From: Solirubrobacterales bacterium
GTDB lineage: Bacteria; Actinomycetota; Thermoleophilia; Solirubrobacterales; Solirubrobacteraceae
Assembly: GCA_013695395.1 (NCBI GenBank)
Contig: JACDAP010000387.1
Coordinates: 1-5,504 of the forward strand
Direction: 5' to 3'
Length of the DNA stretch: 5,504 nucleotides
Below the pieces are notes generated by a model. The model saw only the letters and a program-made list of their open reading frames with translations. It did no database searches and had not been told where the DNA came from. Position numbers and translations under genes: made by a program. This document shows positions 1 to 4,775 of the stretch, piece by piece. Numbering within the stretch: position 1 is the first letter of the stretch; each line of letters opens with the position of its first letter.

Positions 1-306
1 GCCCAAGCGCTCGGCCTGCCGTCGACGCGCTCGTGCGTCAGCCGCCGGAGGTTCTCGATCCGGCTGCGCCAGCCCGCGGGGGTGACGTTGCGGTCCGTGA
101 CGATCAGCATCCGTGGCAAGAGGTCGAGGGCGAAGCGGACCAGCGGACGTTTCGTCGCGATCGTCGACCTGCGCAAGGTCCCGCGGGGCAAGGTCACCCT
201 GAAGATCCGCGCGGTGACCAGGACCGGCCGTGTGCTGACCGGCCGCCGGAGCTACAAGACCTGCACCGCCAAGCGCAAGGGCAAGGGCTTCAGCGCGCCG
301 CTATAG
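1..306 (+). CDS. C-terminal part of a basic, probably exported protein (5' end outside window)
   Basis: The frame is open from the first base and ends at TAG (304-306), giving 101 residues of a longer protein. It is extremely rich in Arg and Lys. It has an alternating beta-strand look (RFSIRLR, VTISIRGK, VTLKIRAV) with a Cys near each end (residues 12 and 88 of the visible part) that could form a disulfide. This layout, a CVSRRRF-like opening, a central strand pair and a closing YKTC followed by a basic tail, resembles C-terminal domains I associate with secreted or surface proteins of Thermoleophilia. That resemblance is from memory. The function of the full protein cannot be told because the N-terminal part is missing. 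A GTG at 82 is in frame but is internal, since the domain pattern begins well upstream of it. Confidence 0.7.
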   Translation, partial: AQALGLPSTRSCVSRRRFSIRLRQPAGVTLRSVTISIRGKRSRAKRTSGRFVAIVDLRKVPRGKVTLKIRAVTRTGRVLTGRRSYKTCTAKRKGKGFSAPL

Positions 307-332
307 ACGCCAGCAAGGCGACCGCTTGAGCG

Positions 333-400
333 GGCTTCGCGCGACACTGGCCCTCGTTGGACCGTTCCCGAGCGTCCCTAAGTCAGTGTCACGCGGAACC
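333..400. repeat. Long imperfect inverted repeat (17-base arms, 34-base loop)
   Basis: The arms at 333-349 and 384-400 pair over 17 positions with two mismatches (335/398 and 342/391) and one G-U pair. The core GACACTG (343-349) / CAGTGTC (384-390) is perfect. Inside the loop, CTCG (353-356) can pair with CGAG (369-372). The structure begins 27 bases after the stop codon of the upstream gene and ends 70 bases before the zinc-ribbon gene. No T-run follows. It could be a factor-independent terminator without a U tail, a structured leader RNA or a protein-binding dyad. I see no match to a known riboswitch. Confidence 0.4.
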
Positions 401-470
401 CATAGGCGTAGAAGGGCGCAGTTGGGAAGGCCCTGTTCTGAGGTCAGCCGGCGCCGGGTAGTGGACGCTT

Positions 471-620
471 ATGAGCACGACGCCGAACTGCCCCACCTGT
501 GACCAGCCCGCCAGCACGGCGTTGGCCGGCCCCGAACACGGTTGGGAGTGCCGGAACGAGGCCTGCCCCGAGTTCGGGCAGGCGATCGAACCTCACGAGG
601 CGGATCCCTCCGACGCTTGA
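471..620 (+). CDS. Small zinc-ribbon protein, 49 residues
   Basis: ATG at 471 to TGA at 618-620 encodes 49 residues. Four cysteines lie in two pairs: CPTC (residues 7-10) and CRNEAC (27-32). This is a treble-clef or zinc-ribbon arrangement that should hold one zinc ion. A Trp (25) precedes the second pair and an acidic tail follows. The protein is mostly two knuckles and little else. An in-frame TAG at 459-461 makes this ATG the first possible start. Only a weak GTGGA stands upstream as ribosome site. Such mini zinc ribbons usually bind nucleic acid or a partner protein, but the role here is unknown. The gene stands alone on the plus strand, with its 3' end facing the dehydrogenase gene. The cysteine spacing and the clean fit of start and stop argue for a real gene. 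Confidence 0.72.
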   Translation: MSTTPNCPTCDQPASTALAGPEHGWECRNEACPEFGQAIEPHEADPSDA

Positions 621-650
621 GCCCTCGCAGCGCGCGAGATGACCGTCCGC

Positions 651-674
651 CGGGGCGTGTCCGGATGCGCCCCG
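651..674. terminator. Hairpin between convergent genes, likely bidirectional terminator
   Basis: Bases 651-660 pair with 665-674 over ten pairs, two of them G-U, closing a CCGG loop. The outer seven pairs (CGGGGCG/CGCCCCG) are perfect and almost all G-C. The hairpin sits in the 60-base gap between the stop of the zinc-ribbon gene (620) and the stop of the minus-strand dehydrogenase (681), where a terminator serving both strands is expected. There is no T-run on either side, as is common in GC-rich actinobacteria. Confidence 0.55.
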
Positions 675-680
675 TCCGCG

Positions 681-1472
681 TCAGCGCTTGCCGAGCTGAC
701 CGGCGTGCATCTCGCCGGCGATCTTGTCGGCCCCCGCCCGGCGCGAGACCGCCGCGGAGAGCCGCGGCGCGAGCCCTGCGAACTTCGCACCCACGCGCAT
801 CGACACCGGGGCCACGTCGAGCTCGCCGCGGTTGCGGTCGATCGCCTCGGCCACCCCCGCGGCGACCTGCTCCGGGGTGCTCGTGCCGACGCCCCGGGGG
901 AGCTCGACACCCGAGTCGGCGAACATCCCCGCGTCGGAGATGAAGCCGGGGAAGACGACCGAGACGCCGACGCCCGCCGTCCTGAGGTCCTCGCGCAGGC
1001 CCGCGCCGAAGCCCCGCAGGCCGAACTTCGTCGCCGAGTAGATGCCCGAGCCCTGGGTGGCCGCCTTCCCCGAGAGGCTCGAGATCAGCACGATGTGACC
1101 GGAGCCACGTGTGGCCATGCGCTCGCCGATCACGCGGGAGAGCAGGATGGGGGCCCGGAGGTTGACGTCGAGCGCGCGATCCAGCTCCTCGGTGGAGAAG
1201 CTCACGACCGGTCCGGAGGCGGGGAGGGCGGCATTGGCGACGAGCACGTCGACCTCGGCGCATTCCGCGGCCAGGCGATCGACGGCGTCCCGGTCGGCGA
1301 GATCCACCGCCAGGGACTGCGCGCCCAGCTCACGCGCGAGCGGCTCCAGGACCTCCTTCCGGCGACCCGTCAGGATCAGCCGTGCGCCGCCGGCCGTCAG
1401 GCGACGGGCGATCGCGTGCCCGATCCCTCCGGTGGCGCCGGTGAGCAGGACGGTCTTGCCGGAGATGAGCAT
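681..1472 (-). CDS. SDR family NAD(P)-dependent oxidoreductase
   Basis: A 263-residue classical short-chain dehydrogenase/reductase with a Rossmann fold. The nucleotide-binding motif TGATGGIG is at residues 11-18 and NAA is at 80-82. The catalytic set is complete: Asn104, Ser132, Tyr145 and Lys149, with YSATK at 145-149 and the usual 13-residue Ser-Tyr spacing. PG is at 175-176. Arg37 and Arg38 after the second strand favour NADP(H) over NAD(H), by general rule for classical SDRs. The length is normal. The substrate cannot be read from sequence; the variable loop after PG and a basic C-terminal tail give no clear hint. The start at 1472 is supported by AGGA (reverse strand, 1483-1480) seven bases upstream. 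It lies 83 bases downstream of the FIST gene on the same strand, so co-transcription is possible. The protein is probably cytoplasmic. Confidence 0.93.
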   Translation of the reverse strand: MLISGKTVLLTGATGGIGHAIARRLTAGGARLILTGRRKEVLEPLARELGAQSLAVDLADRDAVDRLAAECAEVDVLVANAALPASGPVVSFSTEELDRALDVNLRAPILLSRVIGERMATRGSGHIVLISSLSGKAATQGSGIYSATKFGLRGFGAGLREDLRTAGVGVSVVFPGFISDAGMFADSGVELPRGVGTSTPEQVAAGVAEAIDRNRGELDVAPVSMRVGAKFAGLAPRLSAAVSRRAGADKIAGEMHAGQLGKR

Positions 1473-1519
1473 CGGCCGATCCTAGATGGACGACGGCACG
1501 GCCCGCGGGCGAGCCGCGA

Positions 1520-1551
1520 CCGGCGCCGGCGGCCGATGGCGCGCACCGGCC
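1520..1551 (-). repeat. GC-rich palindrome and small hairpin after the FIST gene
   Basis: Bases 1520-1529 form the perfect palindrome CCGGCGCCGG. GGCCG (1531-1535) pairs with CGGCC (1547-1551) across an 11-base loop. The hairpin starts about five bases past the FIST stop codon (1556-1558) on the minus strand, so it may be a weak terminator or attenuator before the dehydrogenase gene. At this GC content, short palindromes also arise by chance. Confidence 0.3.
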
Positions 1552-1555
1552 CCGG

Positions 1556-2713
1556 CTACGTGAACAGGGCTGCCGTGGCGGTGAAGCTGTGGAGGAACGG
1601 CTGACCGCCCACCGGCCCGATCTCGCCGCCCGCGAAGAACCCCGCGGTCGGCGTTCCGGCCAGCAGTTCGGCGATCGCGGCGGCATCGTGGTCGGGAGTG
1701 CCGAACATCCCCCGGCCGCGCCCGTTGCACGTGAACAGCACCACTCCGGCGGGTGCCGCGCCACCGAGCGCCGTGCGCCTGAGCTCGAGCGCGCGGCGAA
1801 GCTCCGCGTCGGCCGAGCGGGCGTCGCGAGCGTGGAGCCGCACGATCGATCCCGGCTCGACCGGTGCACCGACCGCAATCGCTCCGCGGTCCGGGTCGGC
1901 GCCGAGCAGGCCGCGCACGAGGAAGTCCCCCTGCACGTACTCGGTCTGCGCTGCGTCGATGACGAGCCCGAGCAGCAGGCCCCCGGTCAGCATCGCCGTC
2001 TCCTCCTCGTCGAGTGCCTCGACCGCCTCGCGCAGTCGAGTGAGGGCGGGACGACCGGCGAGCTCGGCGATGATGTTGCCCTCACCGGCCGTCACCGTGA
2101 GCTCCGGACCGATCGGCGTCGCTCCCTGCGAGACGCACGGCAGGATCTCGAGCCCGTCCAGTCGGACCCCGACGGCTCCGGACGTGTGGACCTGCTCGTC
2201 GCAAAGCAGCACGGCGCCCTCAGGGCCGCTCGCGCTGGCCAACCCCCCGAGGACCGGCACGCCGGGTCCCACGCCCGGGAGCTCGGCGAGGACCTGCTCG
2301 GTCGGGAAGCTGTACGGGTCAGGGAGCAGGATCAGCGCCGACGCGCCCTCCAGGACGGGAAAGCCGTCGATCCGCAGCCCGTCGTCCTGCGTCTCCACTG
2401 CGGCGTGGAAGGCCTCGGCCCGCGCGTCGCCCAGGTTCCCGGCCCAGATGCTGATCGCCGTGCCCTCCTCGATCTCCCGCCCGTCACCGACGACGCCGGC
2501 CGCGCCGCAGCCCGCGAGCGTGCCGGGCGCCAGCACCTCGTTCAGGGCCGCGAGGGTCGCCGCCGGGTCCTCCAGGTGCGCGCCGGAGCAGAAGGCGAAG
2601 ACGAGATCGGCCGGGTGGGGACCGAGCTGTGCCCGGGCGGCCTCGGCCGCCACACGTGCGCCGCGGACGGGATCGGCAAGGGTGGAGAGGCCGCACCCGG
2701 CGCGCACGCTCAT
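1556..2713 (-). CDS. FIST N-terminal and C-terminal domain protein (putative small-ligand sensor)
   Basis: A 385-residue stand-alone FIST protein. The N-terminal FIST domain takes up roughly residues 15-210, including FAFCSG at 39-44 and an AGCGAAGVVGDGREIEEG stretch near residue 70. The C-terminal FIST domain covers about 230-385. It ends in very characteristic motifs: LFTCNGRGRGMFG (326-338), an HD at 342-343, and GFFAGGEIGPVGG (358-370) followed by FLHSFTATAALF. FIST domains were described as sensory modules thought to bind small ligands such as amino acids, often fused to signalling output domains. Here no kinase, GGDEF or chemotaxis domain is attached, so the partner must be separate or absent. 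No signal peptide or membrane segment is seen. The ATG at 2713 has AGGT (2724-2721, reverse) seven bases upstream. Length and motifs look intact. Confidence 0.9.
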   Translation of the reverse strand: MSVRAGCGLSTLADPVRGARVAAEAARAQLGPHPADLVFAFCSGAHLEDPAATLAALNEVLAPGTLAGCGAAGVVGDGREIEEGTAISIWAGNLGDARAEAFHAAVETQDDGLRIDGFPVLEGASALILLPDPYSFPTEQVLAELPGVGPGVPVLGGLASASGPEGAVLLCDEQVHTSGAVGVRLDGLEILPCVSQGATPIGPELTVTAGEGNIIAELAGRPALTRLREAVEALDEEETAMLTGGLLLGLVIDAAQTEYVQGDFLVRGLLGADPDRGAIAVGAPVEPGSIVRLHARDARSADAELRRALELRRTALGGAAPAGVVLFTCNGRGRGMFGTPDHDAAAIAELLAGTPTAGFFAGGEIGPVGGQPFLHSFTATAALFT

Positions 2714-2736
2714 CCGCTCAACCTATCGGCCCGCCA

Positions 2737-2766
2737 GAGCCGTCCCGGCGCCTGGACCCCCGGCTC
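2737..2766 (-). terminator. Hairpin between the Uma2 and FIST genes
   Basis: GAGCC (2737-2741) pairs with GGCTC (2762-2766). GTCC (2742-2745) pairs with GGAC (2754-2757), leaving a four-base bulge of C (plus strand) and an eight-base loop. It occupies the middle of the 67-base gap between the Uma2 stop (2781) and the FIST start (2713), both on the minus strand. It may end the upstream transcript and separate the two pairs of genes. No T-run is present. Confidence 0.35.
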
Positions 2767-2780
2767 GGACGCCCAGGGCC

Positions 2781-3362
2781 TCAACGGGTGCCGCCGGTGT
2801 TGTCCACGGAGGGGAGATCGGCCATCCGCAGGACGGCGGCACCGAAGCTCGCCTCGGTGGCGTCGTCCACCTGCGTGTAGACGCCGTCTCGAGGCCGCCG
2901 GTGCATCCGGATCGTGCGCTGCTCGGGCAGCACGACCCAGTACTCCTCGACCCCGCCGCGGGCGTACACCGAGGGCTTGATCTCGAGGTCGACGGGGGCT
3001 GAGCTCACGGCCACCTCGATCGCGAGTGTCGCCCCGGTCGGGTGGCCCTGCGTCCCTTGGGGACGGTCGGCCAGAACGAGATCGGGTTCCGGGGTGCTCG
3101 CCGGCAGGCACCGCACCGGCAGCTGGCACCGGATCTGGAGCTGAACACGGTCGACGTGGTCGTACGCCCAGTCCGTGATCGCGGCCACGATGTCTCCGTG
3201 AAGGTCGCCTTGTGGGCTCACCGCGACCAGCATCCCGTTGAGCAGTTCGACCCGGTCGTCTTCACCGAGCACTCCCTGATCGACCATCTGCTCGTACTGC
3301 CGCAGCGAGAGCGGGGCCAGCGGGACACCGGGTGCGAGCTCGACGGCCACGACAGCACTCAT
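2781..3362 (-). CDS. Uma2 family (DUF820) PD-(D/E)XK endonuclease-like protein
   Basis: 193 residues with the full Uma2/DUF820 layout. It opens with LSLRQYEQMVDQGVL (18-32), then RVELLNGMLVAVSPQGDLH (37-55). The nuclease-like core is PEPDLVL (91-97), AIEVAVSS (114-121), Asp125 and Lys129, ending in YARGGVEEYWVV (133-144). The putative acidic residues are Asp94 and Glu116. As usual in this family the lysine is displaced from the ExK position and Lys129 is the likely replacement. The fold is that of restriction-type nucleases, but the natural target and biological role of Uma2 proteins are poorly known. The ATG at 3362 lies only six bases after the stop of the upstream AbiEi-like gene. The nearest ribosome-site-like sequence is an AGGG 13 bases away, so translation is probably coupled. 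The length is typical and no lesion is visible. Confidence 0.87.
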   Translation of the reverse strand: MSAVVAVELAPGVPLAPLSLRQYEQMVDQGVLGEDDRVELLNGMLVAVSPQGDLHGDIVAAITDWAYDHVDRVQLQIRCQLPVRCLPASTPEPDLVLADRPQGTQGHPTGATLAIEVAVSSAPVDLEIKPSVYARGGVEEYWVVLPEQRTIRMHRRPRDGVYTQVDDATEASFGAAVLRMADLPSVDNTGGTR

Positions 3363-3368
3363 CGTAGA

Positions 3369-3728
3369 TCACGGACCCTCGGCGAACTCGCGGATGAGCC
3401 GGTCGACGAGGGGAAGAGACGGCCGCCACTCGACCCGTGCGCGTGAAGCGGCAAGCGCGTCGGGGTCGATCATCCCAAGCTGCCGAGCGCGCTGCCAGAT
3501 ATCACGCAGCTCCTCCTCGTCGGCCACCTCCGCCATGTCGATGAGGGTGCGCGAGGCCGAGGTGACCGGAAGCCCGTCGATCACGTCTAGATCGTCCGGG
3601 TGGAGATACGGGACGTAGTGCACGACGATCCCGGGATGGGCGGCGGCGGGGCTCCGCGGATCACCCGGGTGGCCGGCGACGGTGATGTGAATCGGGTTCT
3701 CGATGGGTGGATCGGCGAAGATGGACAT
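3369..3728 (-). CDS. Short AbiEi-antitoxin-like protein lacking the N-terminal winged helix
   Basis: 119 residues from the ATG at 3728. The core pattern is NPIHITVAG (11-19), HPGIVVH (31-37), a DDLDV turn, and GLPVTSASRTLIDMA (52-66) followed by a helical stretch with IWQRARQLGMIDPDAL. This order (HITV, G-V-H, GLPVTS..RTL.D.A) is what I know from the middle and C-terminal part of AbiEi-family (type IV antitoxin-like) proteins of actinobacteria. Full-length members begin with a winged-helix domain of about 60-80 residues and are often followed by more sequence. Here the winged helix is absent, and the divergent miaA gene occupies the space where it would be encoded. It is therefore probably a truncated remnant or a reduced stand-alone form. 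It overlaps no gene and is six bases from the Uma2 gene. No AbiEii-type toxin is next to it. Homology is recognised from memory and is moderate. Confidence 0.62.
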   Translation of the reverse strand: MSIFADPPIENPIHITVAGHPGDPRSPAAAHPGIVVHYVPYLHPDDLDVIDGLPVTSASRTLIDMAEVADEEELRDIWQRARQLGMIDPDALAASRARVEWRPSLPLVDRLIREFAEGP

Positions 3729-3735
3729 GGCGGTG

Positions 3736-3741
3736 ATCCTC
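3736..3741 (-). promoter_or_regulatory. Ribosome binding site that sets the start of the AbiEi-like gene
   Basis: GAGGAT on the reverse strand, its GAGG nine bases before the ATG at 3728. It supports the 119-residue start over an in-frame GTG at 3806, which has no purine-rich site in front of it and would add a low-complexity basic leader unlike the family. Confidence 0.6.
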
Positions 3742-3761
3742 GGCCGATCCGTTGTCACCGA

Positions 3762-3814
3762 GCAACACCGACCTGTTGCGGCTCTGCGGAGCCTCTGCGC
3801 ACTCACTGCGGAGC
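3762..3814. promoter_or_regulatory. Dyad and direct repeat in the divergent intergenic region
   Basis: The 137-base gap between the AbiEi-like gene and miaA should hold both promoters. It contains a perfect dyad GCAACA (3762-3767) / TGTTGC (3774-3779) around six bases, immediately followed by a GGCTC/GAGCC hairpin (3780-3793, loop TGCG). The 9-base direct repeat CTGCGGAGC occurs at 3784-3792 and 3806-3814, 22 bases apart, about two helical turns. This fits an operator for a dimeric regulator, but no convincing -35/-10 boxes can be pointed out. Confidence 0.35.
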
Positions 3815-3850
3815 GCGAGTGAACGGGCGGCCAGGTCCCACCGGTCCGCC

Positions 3851-3855
3851 GGAGG
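3851..3855 (+). promoter_or_regulatory. Ribosome binding site of miaA
   Basis: GGAGG, ten bases before the ATG at 3866. It is the strongest Shine-Dalgarno match near miaA and fixes the start just ahead of the P-loop strand. The alternative GTG at 3752 would add 38 residues with no family likeness. Confidence 0.7.
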
Positions 3856-3865
3856 CCCGGCCATC

Positions 3866-4768
3866 ATGGTCCGTGTGCCCCGCACCGTCTTCGCCATCTT
3901 CGGCCCTACCGGGGTCGGGAAGACCGGGCTGGCCCTCGCTCTGGCAGCCCGGCTGCGCGCTCGCGGGGAGCGGCCCGTGGCGGTCTCCGCCGACGCACTC
4001 CAGGTCTACGCCGGGCTCGAGCTCCTCACCGGGGTCGCCGATGCCGCCGCGCAGACCGAGCTGGAGCACCGGCTCGTCGGGTTCGTCCCGGTCACCGAGA
4101 CCTTCTCCGCCGGGCGCTACGCCGAGCTCGCGCACGCGGAGATCGACGGCCTCCTCGCCGAAGGCTCCACCCCGATCGTGGTCGGCGGCACGGGGCTCTA
4201 CCTGCGAGCCGCGCTGGCCGAGCTCGAGCTCCGGCCCGAGGTCCCGCCCTCAGTCCGGGCCGAGGTCATCGCCGCGATCGAGCGTGACGGTCCGCAGGCC
4301 GCTCGCGCCGACCTGGTCGCCCGAGCGCCGTGGACGGCCGACACGGTCAGGGCGAGTGACACGCACCGGCTCGTCCGGACGCTCGAGCTGGAAGCCGTCG
4401 GCGCCCTGACACCACCCCGCGCCGAGAGCCAGCTGTGGACGCAGGAGACGCGGCATCCGACCCGGCTGCTCGCCTGCGTGATGGAGCGGACGGCGCTCGA
4501 CGCCGCGATCGACGCCCGCGTCGAGGCGATGGTCGCCGCCGGTGCCGCCGACGAGGTCCGCCGGGCCGAGGCGACCGGAGCGTCGGGCACCGCCCGGAAG
4601 GCGCTTGGCTACGCGGAGCTCCTCGCCGGAGACGTCGAGACGATGCAGCGGAAGACACGACGCTACGCCCGGCGGCAGCTCACCTGGCTGCGGAAGCTCC
4701 CAGGCGTGGAGACGATCGACCTCACCGGCCGCGACCCGGTGGACGTGGCCGCCGAGCTGCTTCCATAG
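3866..4768 (+). CDS. miaA: tRNA dimethylallyltransferase
   Basis: A 300-residue MiaA, a cytoplasmic enzyme. It transfers the dimethylallyl group from dimethylallyl diphosphate to N6 of adenosine 37 in tRNAs that read codons starting with U, the first step to the ms2i6A modification made with MiaB. Visible motifs are the P-loop GPTGVGKT (13-20), DALQVY (43-48) with the catalytic Asp43, VVGGTGLYLRA (105-115) with the active-site Thr109, KALGYAEL (245-252) and YARRQLTWLRK (267-277). Two differences from the textbook pattern stand out. The serine after the catalytic Asp is Ala44. The usual GTAKP segment reads LTGVA (54-58), so its lysine is missing. The length is normal. dapF follows after seven bases, a known actinobacterial order, so the two are surely co-transcribed. 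The start choice rests on GGAGG at 3851-3855. Confidence 0.95.
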   Translation: MVRVPRTVFAIFGPTGVGKTGLALALAARLRARGERPVAVSADALQVYAGLELLTGVADAAAQTELEHRLVGFVPVTETFSAGRYAELAHAEIDGLLAEGSTPIVVGGTGLYLRAALAELELRPEVPPSVRAEVIAAIERDGPQAARADLVARAPWTADTVRASDTHRLVRTLELEAVGALTPPRAESQLWTQETRHPTRLLACVMERTALDAAIDARVEAMVAAGAADEVRRAEATGASGTARKALGYAELLAGDVETMQRKTRRYARRQLTWLRKLPGVETIDLTGRDPVDVAAELLP

Positions 4769-4775
4769 GCCGCCG

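Noticed and set aside
33..329. 98-residue plus-strand frame at the left edge
   Set aside because: It overlaps the frame open from base 1, whose strand-like pattern and two cysteines look like a real protein domain; this one is Asp/Arg/Pro/Gln-rich without motifs.
469..1263. Minus-strand frame of 264 residues overlapping the dehydrogenase
   Set aside because: Arg/Gly-rich composition, no motifs, and it overlaps a dehydrogenase with a complete catalytic set plus the zinc-ribbon gene.
1471..1480. Palindrome ATCGGCCGAT at the dehydrogenase start as an operator
   Set aside because: A 10-base GC-rich palindrome is easily met by chance here, and it overlaps the start codon; no second copy supports regulation.
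1589..3002. Two long plus-strand open frames (1589-2980 and 1698-3002)
   Set aside because: They run antisense to the FIST and Uma2 genes. Their translations are Arg/Pro/Ser/Ala-rich without domain motifs, as expected for shadow frames in GC-rich DNA.
3729..3806. GTG start at 3806 for the AbiEi-like gene
   Set aside because: No Shine-Dalgarno sequence precedes it; the ATG at 3728 has GAGG nine bases upstream. The extra 26 residues do not supply the missing winged helix.
3752..3865. Upstream GTG start for miaA adding 38 residues
   Set aside because: The added segment has no family likeness and lacks a ribosome site, while GGAGG at 3851-3855 fits the ATG at 3866.
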